The notes below the pieces were generated by a model. The model made no database searches. It was given only the letters and a program-made list of their open reading frames with translations, and was not told the DNA's origin. Made by a program: the position numbers and the translations under genes. From Winogradskyella jejuensis (GTDB taxonomy: Bacteria; Bacteroidota; Bacteroidia; Flavobacteriales; Flavobacteriaceae): a stretch of 64,000 bases of DNA. Numbering within the stretch: the stretch's first letter is position 1; each line of letters opens with the position of its first letter. Where the stretch lies: NCBI RefSeq assembly GCF_900129745.1, contig NZ_FQWS01000001.1, forward strand, positions 1,364,001 through 1,428,000. Direction: 5' to 3'. Below, in pieces: positions 53,075 to 61,013 of the stretch.

Positions 53075-54624
53075 AGTTTTCAGAAAACGACATAAAACAA
53101 ATAGAAAACCATAACCTGACTCTTGCACAAGTTAAGAATCAAATTCAGCAGTTTAAAGACGGTGTTAACTACTCAGATATTTGTGCAGCGGCAACAGTTG
53201 GCGAAGGTATTTTGGCCCCTACTTACGAGCAAGTCGATGAGTTCATTAAATATTTCGATTCAAAAAAAGATGATATTTCTATCGTAAAATTCGTGCCCGC
53301 GTCTGGCGCAGCAACACGGATGTTTAAGTTTCTGTTTGAATTTTTAAAAGAATACAATCCGGTACTTCAGTCTCTAAACGCCTACATCAATCGCAATGGT
53401 TTAAAAGATTTACCATTATTTTTAATTGCCTTAGAAAAGTTTCCATTTTACGAGCGCGTTTTGGAACAGATACACAATAATGGTATTGATTACAAAAGTC
53501 TAAATCCAAACCAGAAAGCGTACGAGTTTGTAAAGGCAATGCTTGAAGAAGACCAATTAAATTTTGGCAGTTTCCCAAAGGGATTGTTTCCTTTTCATAA
53601 ATACAACAACGATATTTCCACAGCTTTTGAAGAGCATTTGTTCGAGATGGCATTTTACGGCTCTCGAAAAACACCACTAAGAGTCCATTTCACTATTTCC
53701 GAAAAGCATAAAGACAAATTTACCGAGGAGTTTAGGCGTATCGAAGAACGGGTTGAAGCTATAACTGGTTTTCCTTATGAGATATCCTTTTCGTACCAGC
53801 ACCAATCAACAGATACTATTGCGTTGACTACTAAAAATGAACCGTTTAGAAACGAAGATGGGAGTCTGTATTTTAGACCTTCAGGTCATGGTGCATTGTT
53901 GAAAAATCTGAACGAAATTGACGCTGATTTAATATTTATCAGCAATATTGATAACGTCGTTGTAAAGCATTATAAAGCCGAAGTTGCCAAATATAAAAAA
54001 GTGTTGGCTGCAATTTTACTTCAGTCCAAAGCGCAGGTATTTCAATATATTCAGCTATTAAAAAATGAAGAGGTTACTGAAGCGCAACTAAACGAAGTTG
54101 GCGAATTTATTTCAAACAAGCTCAACTATTCAATTTCTGAAGAGTTTGAGAGATATTCTCATAAATATAAAGTCGAATATCTTATGGAAGCCTTAAACAG
54201 GCCAATTCGGGTTTGCGGAATGGTGCAAAATGAAGGCGAACCAGGTGGCGGACCTTTTTGGGTGAAAGATGAATCTGGTCGTTTATCACTTCAAATTGTA
54301 GAATCTGCTCAAGTGAATAAAAAGGATAAAGAGCAAAAACGTATTATGGCAAATGCGACACATTTTAATCCGGTTGACATTGTGTGTTCTATAAAAGATT
54401 TTGAAGGAAATACCTTTGATTTACAACAATTTGTCAACGAAAAAGCAGGCTTTATTACCATGAAAACAAAGGTTGGTAAAGACATTAAAGCGCTTGAATT
54501 ACCTGGACTTTGGAACGGAAGTATGGCGTATTGGAATACTATTTTTGTTGAAGTTCCTATTTTAACCTTCAACCCAGTGAAAACGGTAAATGATTTGCTG
54601 AAACCATCGCACCAATTAAGCTAA
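53071..54624 (+). CDS. DUF4301 family protein
   Basis: 517 aa with a TTG start overlapping the kinase stop by 4 nt. Contains the family stretch KFVPASGAATRMFKFLFEFL, GSFPKGLFPFHKY, FRPSGHGALLKNLNEIDADLIFISNIDNV and NEGEPGGGPFWVKDESG. The glycine-rich N-terminal motif and the GHGALLKNL-x-D pattern resemble nucleotidyltransferase-like folds, so a nucleotide-sugar or nucleotidyl transfer activity is imaginable. No activity is established. Part of the vitamin operon by spacing. Confidence 0.85.
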   Translation: MKFSENDIKQIENHNLTLAQVKNQIQQFKDGVNYSDICAAATVGEGILAPTYEQVDEFIKYFDSKKDDISIVKFVPASGAATRMFKFLFEFLKEYNPVLQSLNAYINRNGLKDLPLFLIALEKFPFYERVLEQIHNNGIDYKSLNPNQKAYEFVKAMLEEDQLNFGSFPKGLFPFHKYNNDISTAFEEHLFEMAFYGSRKTPLRVHFTISEKHKDKFTEEFRRIEERVEAITGFPYEISFSYQHQSTDTIALTTKNEPFRNEDGSLYFRPSGHGALLKNLNEIDADLIFISNIDNVVVKHYKAEVAKYKKVLAAILLQSKAQVFQYIQLLKNEEVTEAQLNEVGEFISNKLNYSISEEFERYSHKYKVEYLMEALNRPIRVCGMVQNEGEPGGGPFWVKDESGRLSLQIVESAQVNKKDKEQKRIMANATHFNPVDIVCSIKDFEGNTFDLQQFVNEKAGFITMKTKVGKDIKALELPGLWNGSMAYWNTIFVEVPILTFNPVKTVNDLLKPSHQLS

Positions 54625-54625
54625 G

Positions 54626-55030
54626 ATGGAGTTTTCAGAATTACTCAAAGAAGTTAATTACAGAGCTGTTCGAAGCTCTGGAAGTGGCGGACAAAACGTC
54701 AATAAAGTGGCTACAAAAGTGGAATTGTATTTCAATTTGAAAAACACTACTTTTTTTACAGAAGAAGAAAAACTTAGACTTCAAGACTACTTCAATAACA
54801 GATTAACTAAAGATGGTATTTTAATTTTAAGCTGTGGCGAAACCCGAAGTCAGCTTAAAAATAAAACTATCGTTACCAAACGTTTTACCGAACTTATTAC
54901 AGAAGGTTTAAAGGAAGAAAAAGATAGATTGCTAACTAAAATCCCGAAAGCCGTTAAGCGTAAAAGACTTCAAAACAAGCGAAAAACTTCAGAAAAAAAG
55001 GCAAACCGAAAACCGCCAAAGATTGATTAA
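54626..55030 (+). CDS. arfB: ArfB-like aminoacyl-tRNA hydrolase (ribosome rescue)
   Basis: 134 aa. The GGQ motif at residues 21-23 (SGSGGQNVNKVATKVEL) is that of class I release factors; there is no codon-recognition domain. The C-terminal tail is strongly basic (KRKRLQNKRKTSEKKANRK), the part that enters the empty mRNA channel of stalled ribosomes. Last gene of the operon, 1 nt after DUF4301. Confidence 0.93.
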   Translation: MEFSELLKEVNYRAVRSSGSGGQNVNKVATKVELYFNLKNTTFFTEEEKLRLQDYFNNRLTKDGILILSCGETRSQLKNKTIVTKRFTELITEGLKEEKDRLLTKIPKAVKRKRLQNKRKTSEKKANRKPPKID

Positions 55031-55070
55031 AAAATCTTAAAATCTTACTCTTAAAACCGTAAATCCATAT

Positions 55071-55078
55071 TATCTTTG
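55071..55078 (+). promoter_or_regulatory. TAnnTTTG -10 box for the riboswitch transcript
   Basis: TATCTTTG, about 10 nt before the TPP riboswitch, as expected for the transcription start of the receptor mRNA. Confidence 0.65.
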
Positions 55079-55085
55079 CACCGTT

Positions 55086-55170
55086 CTCAAAAAAGGGGTG
55101 CCAATAAGTGGCTGAGATCATACCCATTGAACCTAGAACAGGTAATGCTGTTTAGGAAGCGAGCGTAAAG
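55086..55170 (+). promoter_or_regulatory. TPP riboswitch (THI element)
   Basis: Conserved THI box in order: GGGGTGCC near 55095, GGCTGAGATCATACCC near 55110, then GAACCT and CAGGTAATGCTG, ending GGAAGCGAG. These are the pyrimidine- and pyrophosphate-sensor arms of the TPP aptamer. It lies about 200 nt before a TonB-dependent receptor, so thiamine pyrophosphate should repress receptor expression. Confidence 0.93.
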
Positions 55171-55194
55171 AAAATGTCTAGTAGACATTTTTAG
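55171..55194 (+). terminator. hairpin after the riboswitch, likely expression platform
   Basis: AAATGTC, loop TAGTA, GACATTT (within 55171-55190) followed by TTTT, directly after the aptamer. It could be the transcription-attenuating terminator that forms when TPP is bound. The T-run is short, so strength is uncertain. Confidence 0.55.
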
Positions 55195-55239
55195 CGAGTG
55201 CAATTAGGTTATCAATGTTGGTTTCACTTCTGAATATTT

Positions 55240-55259
55240 TGATAGAAAATTTTCTATCA
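55240..55259. repeat. perfect 20-nt palindrome in the receptor leader
   Basis: TGATAGAAAATTTTCTATCA is a perfect palindrome between the attenuator hairpin and the receptor start. It may be an operator for a second regulator or an RNA hairpin. Confidence 0.55.
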
Positions 55260-55375
55260 CACCATTCAAGATGAAATCAATTTTTAGTTTAAGATCACTA
55301 GTTAAACGTTCGAAATTTAATTATTAATAAAGAATAATTACCTCTTTTTATTCGATTATAAAACGCTATAGTCGT

Positions 55376-57751
55376 ATGAAATCTAGTATTCTTAAACTTA
55401 AATCTTTTAACCATCTATTATGGTCTAGATTCAGTTTCGTCTTTCAAAATAATATAAGCGAAACTAAATTTTTATTCAAAAATTTGTCGCAATTTAAGCG
55501 GCAAAAACTTACAGTAGTACTTATTGTATTAGGCTTATGTTCTGCTTTTGGGCAAGAAAAAGAACAAGAAAAAGTAAAAGATTCAACTAAACCCGAAAAA
55601 TTAGATGAGGTTTTGGTAAAAGCCGTCCGTGTGGACGCAAAATCGCCAATTACGCACTCTAACGTAGACAAAAAAGAATTGGCAAAACGTAATTTAGGAC
55701 AGGATATTCCTGTGTTACTTAACTTTTTACCATCTGTGGTAACCACAACAGATGCTGGTGCGGGTATTGGTTATACTGGTGTTAGAGTTCGTGGTGTAAG
55801 TAGTCAATCGACTAATGTTACTATTAATGGTATTCCGTATAACGATGCGGAATCTTTAGGTACGTTTTGGGTTAATCTGGGAGACTTTTCGTCTTCAGTA
55901 GAAAGTCTACAATTGCAACGTGGTGTTGGTACATCAACTAATGGTTCTGGTGCCTTTGGAGCAAGTATTAATGTATTAACAGATGCGGTTTCTAAAGAAG
56001 CTAATGGACAAATTGCTAATTCTTTCGGGAGCTTTGGAACAAGAAAACACACGGTGAAATTTAGTACAGGTTTACTAAATAAGCATTTTGAAGTTGCTGG
56101 CCGTTTATCAAACATTCAGTCCGATGGTTTTATAGATCGAGCATCTTCAAACTTAAAATCGTATTTTCTTCAAGGGTCTTACGTAGATGACAATACCTTG
56201 ATTAAAGCTATTACTTTTGCTGGTAATGAGGTGACATATCAATCATGGTATGGATTTGAAGCAGCTACAGTTGAGGCTATTGGTTTCAACCCTAACATTG
56301 ATGAAAACAGACAATTCAATATTGCGGGAATTAAATTTGATGACCAAGGCAATTTTGAAGGCTACCATAACAATCAAGTCGATGATTACAGTCAAGATCA
56401 TTACCAACTGCACTGGAATCAACGTTACAACAGCCAATGGTCAACAAACGTGGCATTAAACTACACATACGGCCGTGGTTTCTTTGAGGAATATGTAGAT
56501 AATTATTTATACTCAAACATCTATTTTTCAGGAGATGCGACGTTTGATTTCCTAGGTCTAAATCCTATTACAGTAGATGGGGAAACCATAGATTCTATGG
56601 ACTATATCCGTAGACGTTGGTTAGATAACAATTTTTATGTAGTTAATGCAAGTGCAAATTACAAAGCCGATAACTTAAATGCATTTTTTGGTGCGTCTTA
56701 CAGCCGTTATGAAGGTGAACATTTTGGTGAAGTTATTTGGGCAGAGTACGCAAATCAAATTGATTTTGAAGAACGTTATTACGAAGGAAATTCAGAAAAA
56801 ACAGATTTCAACGTTTTTGCAAAAGCTAATTATAGATTGAATGATAAATTGAGTTTATATGGTGATTTACAAGTGCGAAATGTAAAGTATGTTACCGAAG
56901 GGCTTAACTCAGATTTAGATGTTTTTGAGGTGGACAAAAAATTTACATTTTTTAACCCAAAAGCTGGAATTACTTACGATTTGAATGATAAAAACAGCTT
57001 CTATTTCTCATATGCTAGGGCAAATAGAGAACCAAACCGTTCAGACTTTGAAAACGATAATAATGTAAAACCAGAACAATTAAACGATTTTGAATTGGGT
57101 TGGAGACATACATCAAACAAACTGCGTTTCAATGCTAATATGTACTACATGTTGTACAATGAGCAATTGGTTTTATCTGGTCAGTTAGATAATTCAGGCT
57201 TCCCTATTAGAACAAATAGCGGTGAGAGTTACCGTTTAGGTTTAGAATTAGAAGCGGTAATTCCGGTGACTTCAAAATTTACAATTCAACCAAACGCAAC
57301 ATTTAGTACTAATAAAAACAAGGAAACTATTGTGTCTAGAGATGGCGCTATTGTTAATTTAGGGTCAACTGATATTTCATTTTCACCAGAATTGGTTGCA
57401 GCTAATGCTTTAGTTTTTCAACCAAACGAAAATTTACAGATGTCTTTACTGACCAAATATGTTGGTGAGCAATTTTTAAGTAATACCGAATCGGAATTTT
57501 CAAGATTAGATAGTTACCTAACTAATGATTTCAACATCAATTATACCATTAAAACAAAATCGGTTTTCGATTCTATTATATTAACAGGTTTGGTAAATAA
57601 TATTTTCAACGAAAAATATGTATCAAATGGATATTACTACACGTTTGATGATGATTTTTCAAACCCAGGAACAGTAACAACTGTAGAAGGTGGCGGATTT
57701 TATCCTCAAGCAGGAACAAACTTTCTTTTAGGAGTTACACTTAACTTCTAA
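55376..57751 (+). CDS. TonB-dependent outer-membrane receptor, probably for thiamine
   Basis: 791 aa from the ATG at 55376. The signal peptide (QKLTVVLIVLGLCSAFGQ) lies only at residues 43-60, an unusual N-terminal extension. An in-frame TTG at 55484 would give a normal start and is a serious alternative. The plug domain covers about 75-200 (LDEVLVKAVRV, GIGYTGVRVRGVSSQSTNVTINGIPYND, LQRGVGTSTNGSGAFGASINV). A 22-strand barrel follows, ending GVTLNF. The TPP riboswitch in its leader points to thiamine or TPP uptake (OMR1-like). Energised by TonB-ExbBD. Confidence 0.92.
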   Translation: MKSSILKLKSFNHLLWSRFSFVFQNNISETKFLFKNLSQFKRQKLTVVLIVLGLCSAFGQEKEQEKVKDSTKPEKLDEVLVKAVRVDAKSPITHSNVDKKELAKRNLGQDIPVLLNFLPSVVTTTDAGAGIGYTGVRVRGVSSQSTNVTINGIPYNDAESLGTFWVNLGDFSSSVESLQLQRGVGTSTNGSGAFGASINVLTDAVSKEANGQIANSFGSFGTRKHTVKFSTGLLNKHFEVAGRLSNIQSDGFIDRASSNLKSYFLQGSYVDDNTLIKAITFAGNEVTYQSWYGFEAATVEAIGFNPNIDENRQFNIAGIKFDDQGNFEGYHNNQVDDYSQDHYQLHWNQRYNSQWSTNVALNYTYGRGFFEEYVDNYLYSNIYFSGDATFDFLGLNPITVDGETIDSMDYIRRRWLDNNFYVVNASANYKADNLNAFFGASYSRYEGEHFGEVIWAEYANQIDFEERYYEGNSEKTDFNVFAKANYRLNDKLSLYGDLQVRNVKYVTEGLNSDLDVFEVDKKFTFFNPKAGITYDLNDKNSFYFSYARANREPNRSDFENDNNVKPEQLNDFELGWRHTSNKLRFNANMYYMLYNEQLVLSGQLDNSGFPIRTNSGESYRLGLELEAVIPVTSKFTIQPNATFSTNKNKETIVSRDGAIVNLGSTDISFSPELVAANALVFQPNENLQMSLLTKYVGEQFLSNTESEFSRLDSYLTNDFNINYTIKTKSVFDSIILTGLVNNIFNEKYVSNGYYYTFDDDFSNPGTVTTVEGGGFYPQAGTNFLLGVTLNF

Positions 57752-58179
57752 TTAGAAATTACATATTGGTTATTACCTACAAATTCAACCCTGTATTCTT
57801 TTAGTGTGCAGGGTTGATTAGTTCCATTTAATACCTGACCCGTAATAAGGCTATACTCATTAGCATCTGCACATCCGCAGACAGCATTAATGCCATTGAT
57901 GGTTAATATAGAGCAATTTTCAAAAGTGTGGTTAGGGTCTGCTGCGTCCCAAGCTCTAATTGTAGAGCTGTTAACCCTAGTAATAATTAGACCACCATTA
58001 CCCTGTCCTTCTAGTCTTACAGAATTACCAGTATTTATAAGTTGACTAAATTGGGGTAGGTTAAGATTAATAGATGTATTAACCCCAACATTAAGTAAAA
58101 AGTTACAATTATTAATATTATCATTTCGGCTACAACCTAGTATAGCTAAGCATAGAAGTACCAATAATTTGTTTTTCAT
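57748..58179 (-). CDS. lipoprotein with degenerate Rieske-like domain
   Basis: 143 aa from the ATG at 58179. A lipoprotein signal ends at Cys16 (ILGC). The rest follows the Rieske fold pattern: a strand ending in IRAWDAADPNH where a C-P-H ligand pair is expected, then AVCGCADANEYSLITGQVLNG...CTLKEYRVEF where C-x-x-H...FDL-x-TG-x-V is expected. The ligand set is incomplete, so it probably does not hold a [2Fe-2S] cluster. Convergent with the receptor gene, overlapping it by 4 nt. Confidence 0.7.
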   Translation of the reverse strand: MKNKLLVLLCLAILGCSRNDNINNCNFLLNVGVNTSINLNLPQFSQLINTGNSVRLEGQGNGGLIITRVNSSTIRAWDAADPNHTFENCSILTINGINAVCGCADANEYSLITGQVLNGTNQPCTLKEYRVEFVGNNQYVISN

Positions 58180-58237
58180 AGCAGTAATTTTCTTTTGTCG
58201 CAATTTACACAAATTAACACATCAGATAAATATTTTA

Positions 58238-58245
58238 TATATTTG
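58238..58245 (+). promoter_or_regulatory. TAnnTTTG -10 box of greA
   Basis: TATATTTG, about 105 nt before the greA ATG; the leader between them carries two palindromic repeats. Confidence 0.5.
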
Positions 58246-58253
58246 TATAGTTA

Positions 58254-58301
58254 TCTCGTGAAAGCGGGATTTTTTCATTAAGTCCCGAATTCGTTTCGGG
58301 A
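58254..58301. repeat. two palindromic repeats in the greA leader
   Basis: The first (58254-58270) has arms TCTCGT / GCGGGA around GAAA, imperfect. The second (58283-58301) has perfect 7-bp arms TCCCGAA / TTCGGGA. They resemble family 3-type extragenic repeats of Flavobacteriia. Confidence 0.55.
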
Positions 58302-58350
58302 TATTTTGAATATAGCAACCAACGGATTGCTACCTAAAAACGAATAAAAG

Positions 58351-58824
58351 ATGAGTAAAGTATCATATTATACCGCAGAAGGATTAAAAAAATTAAGAGA
58401 CGAGTTAAATCATTTGAAAGATGTTGAGCGACCTAAAGCGTCACAAGCTATTGCCGAAGCTAGAGATAAAGGCGATTTGAGTGAAAATGCTGAATATGAT
58501 GCAGCAAAAGAAGCGCAAGGAATGTTAGAAATGAAAATTTCTAAGATGGAAGAAACCTTAGCTAATGCTCGCGTTATAGATGAATCTCAACTAGACACAT
58601 CAAAAGTTTTGGCATTATCTAAAGTGAAGATTAAAAACCAAACTAACGGTATGGAAATGACCTATACCTTGGTCGCAGAGAGTGAAGCGGATTTAGCGTC
58701 AGGAAAAATTTCTGTAAACTCACCAATTGGTAAAGGGTTATTAGGTAAATCTGTTGGAGATGTTGCCGAAATACAGGTGCCGAGCGGAATTATGAAGTTT
58801 GATATCTTAGAGATTTCTAGATAA
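58351..58824 (+). CDS. greA: transcription elongation factor GreA
   Basis: 157 aa. An N-terminal antiparallel coiled coil (residues 1-75) carries the acidic tip DKGDLSENAEYDAAKE, which enters the RNA polymerase secondary channel. The C-terminal FKBP-like domain has SPIGKGLLGKSVGDVAEIQVPSG. Rescues backtracked polymerase by stimulating RNA cleavage. A terminator follows, so HIT has its own promoter. Confidence 0.97.
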   Translation: MSKVSYYTAEGLKKLRDELNHLKDVERPKASQAIAEARDKGDLSENAEYDAAKEAQGMLEMKISKMEETLANARVIDESQLDTSKVLALSKVKIKNQTNGMEMTYTLVAESEADLASGKISVNSPIGKGLLGKSVGDVAEIQVPSGIMKFDILEISR

Positions 58825-58848
58825 AACGCATTACAAATTATAATTTTT

Positions 58849-58885
58849 AAGATTCCTGTCTATCTTCTTAAGCAGGAATCTTTTT
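58849..58885 (+). terminator. Rho-independent terminator of greA
   Basis: A 10-bp stem AAGATTCCTG / CAGGAATCTT with a 14-nt loop followed by T residues, 24 nt after the greA stop. Confidence 0.88.
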
Positions 58886-58912
58886 ATATTTACATACCTA
58901 ATCCCCTTAATT

Positions 58913-59311
58913 ATGGCATCAATTTTCACAAAAATTATTAATGGCGAACTACCTTCCTATAAAATAGCTGAGACCGAAGATTTTTATGCCTTTTTAGATA
59001 TAAATCCAAATAGTAAGGGTCATACATTGTGCATTCCAAAAAAAGAGGTCAATAAAATTTTTGACCTTGATGAATCTACATATATGGGGCTTATGGCATT
59101 TTCACGTAGAGTTGCAAAAGCATTAGAAAAAGCAGTGCCATGCGAGCGAATAGGGATGTCTGTTATTGGTTTAGAAGTGCCACATGTACATGTACATTTA
59201 ATTCCATTACATACTATGGAAGATGCTAGATTTGTCTCAAAACAAAAGCTATCAAAAGAGGAGTTTGAAGCATTAGCGGCTTCTATTGCTGCACATTTGA
59301 CTAGAGCTTAA
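58913..59311 (+). CDS. HIT family hydrolase
   Basis: 132 aa, whole HIT domain, ending with the catalytic histidine triad HVHVHLIPL; the N-terminus SIFTKIINGELPSYKIAETEDF is typical of HinT/Hnt-type nucleoside phosphoramidase or Ap4A-hydrolase relatives. Cytoplasmic. Its 3' end overlaps the convergent zinc-ribbon gene by 11 nt. Confidence 0.93.
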   Translation: MASIFTKIINGELPSYKIAETEDFYAFLDINPNSKGHTLCIPKKEVNKIFDLDESTYMGLMAFSRRVAKALEKAVPCERIGMSVIGLEVPHVHVHLIPLHTMEDARFVSKQKLSKEEFEALAASIAAHLTRA

Positions 59312-59657
59312 TAATACCAAGCATTACAAGCGCTATGACTATAAATAGTAATATGTCTATTGCTATAAATACATAGCCAAATGGTTTAAGTTTCCAAGAA
59401 CTTTTCTTAGGTACAATAGCACGTTCGTGGTAAGCCACAACACGTTCTATATCATCATCCCAACGTACAGGGTAAATTGTAGTATTACAGTTCTTACAAT
59501 GCATTTCGTTAGAAGTATCACTTGTAATAGCTTTAAAAAAGATGTTCTCCGTCATTCTTTGTTTAAAGGTAAGTTGCAGGCCTTCGTTACTGTAACACTC
59601 GGGGCAGTTATTGTTTAGTTGAAATTCTTTTAATGTAAAATAATTTGAAGCTTTCAT
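59301..59657 (-). CDS. zinc-ribbon membrane protein of unknown function
   Basis: 118 aa from the ATG at 59657 (MKASNYF); an upstream ATG at 59675 overlaps the kinase stop. Two Cys pairs, CPECY and CKNC, suggest a zinc ribbon in the N-terminal half, and a single TM helix closes the C-terminus (YVFIAIDILLFIVIALVMLGII). Follows the histidine kinase gene on the same strand with little spacing, so the two may be cotranscribed. No family assigned. Confidence 0.7.
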   Translation of the reverse strand: MKASNYFTLKEFQLNNNCPECYSNEGLQLTFKQRMTENIFFKAITSDTSNEMHCKNCNTTIYPVRWDDDIERVVAYHERAIVPKKSSWKLKPFGYVFIAIDILLFIVIALVMLGIIKL

Positions 59658-59667
59658 AACTCTAGTT

Positions 59668-60891
59668 TTAAACATGTTTTTTTAGAGCGATTTGAAAAGT
59701 AGTGCCTTTGTTCAGTTCGGATTGAATAACTTTTATTTTGCCATTATGATAATCTTCAATAATGCGTTTAGCTAAAGATAATCCAAGTCCCCAACCACGC
59801 TTTTTTGTAGTATAACCTGGTTGAAAAACAGTTTGCCATTGACTTTTAGGGATACCTTTTCCGGTATCAGATATTTGTATCAACACTTGTTTGTCATTTT
59901 CTTTTAGACTAAGGTTAAGCTCACCTTTTCCTTTCATGGCATCGATGGCATTTTTCACTAAATTTTCTATAGTCCAGCTATAAAGCTGCTCATTAAATTT
60001 TACTTTGATTACTTTTTCGGGTATTTCAATATTAAAATCAATAAGCTTCGATGTTCTAGATTGTAGGTAAGCAAAAGACTCTTTTGTTTCAGAAACAATA
60101 TCACTTGATTTTAGCTCAGGGACAGAGCCTATTTTACTAAAACGCTCGGTAATGGTTTTAAGACGGTCTACATCCTTTTCCATTTCTTTTATGTAATCTG
60201 GATTAACGTTTTCAGATTTTAGTATTTCTGTCCAACCGACTAGTGAAGATAAAGGTGTTCCTATTTGATGGGCTGTCTCTTTAGCCATTCCGGTCCAGAG
60301 TTTATTTTGCTCAGCTGTTCTTGAGCTTTTATAAAAGAAATACACAACTGCTGCGAATAGAAAAATAATTAGCAATAAAGCGAGAGGATAATATTTTAGA
60401 CGATTAATTAATGATGAGTTCCCATAATAGAGTGTGTGCCCTAAATCTTCCATAATTAAGGGTTGATTTTCTTTTTCAAATTTTGAAATAAGAAAATCTT
60501 TATTTGTTTCAACATAAGTGTCGTCTATACTATCGTTAAAAACTTTTGCTATTTCAGTTTTTTCAGAGAGCCTTGGTTTTCCAAAAATATTTCTATAACT
60601 GATAATATTTTTATCATTATCTATAAGTAGCATTGGAGTATTTAAGGTGGAATCTAAAACTATATACTCAGCTACAAGATTAACTTCAAAATCATCTAAA
60701 TTTTCAGAATTATCAAGTGCCGCTTTTGCAAATTCAGAATAGGCAAAAGTCCAGCTTTTCATTTTGGCGCGTTCTTCAGATTTAAAATGCTGAAAAAACA
60801 CATAAGTGTTCCAAAGAATTAAGGAAACAATTACAAATGATGAAATGATAATAATCCATCGGATTACATTTCTGTTAAGAAATAGACGCAT
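59668..60891 (-). CDS. orphan sensor histidine kinase
   Basis: 407 aa. TM helices at about 11-31 and 168-187 enclose a periplasmic sensor region of roughly 135 residues. The phosphoacceptor H208 lies in KETAHQIGTPLSSL (HisKA-like), followed by the ATPase domain with N box ENLVKNAIDAM, and G boxes DTGKGIP and RGWGLGLSLAKRI. No response regulator gene is adjacent. Stimulus unknown. The small zinc-ribbon protein gene downstream may be an accessory. Confidence 0.92.
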   Translation of the reverse strand: MRLFLNRNVIRWIIIISSFVIVSLILWNTYVFFQHFKSEERAKMKSWTFAYSEFAKAALDNSENLDDFEVNLVAEYIVLDSTLNTPMLLIDNDKNIISYRNIFGKPRLSEKTEIAKVFNDSIDDTYVETNKDFLISKFEKENQPLIMEDLGHTLYYGNSSLINRLKYYPLALLLIIFLFAAVVYFFYKSSRTAEQNKLWTGMAKETAHQIGTPLSSLVGWTEILKSENVNPDYIKEMEKDVDRLKTITERFSKIGSVPELKSSDIVSETKESFAYLQSRTSKLIDFNIEIPEKVIKVKFNEQLYSWTIENLVKNAIDAMKGKGELNLSLKENDKQVLIQISDTGKGIPKSQWQTVFQPGYTTKKRGWGLGLSLAKRIIEDYHNGKIKVIQSELNKGTTFQIALKKHV

Positions 60892-60988
60892 TTATGAGCT
60901 AGTTAATGGTTCTAAATATAATGTAATTATGTAAAATTTATTGTTCTTAAAGGCTATAGAATTCATTTTATATCCTTAGCATTATCAT

Positions 60989-60996
60989 TATATTTG
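60989..60996 (+). promoter_or_regulatory. TAnnTTTG -10 box of the flavin reductase gene
   Basis: TATATTTG, 17 nt before the ATG at 61014, in the gap diverging from the histidine kinase gene. Confidence 0.55.
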
Positions 60997-61013
60997 ATGA
61001 AAACAACTTTTAC

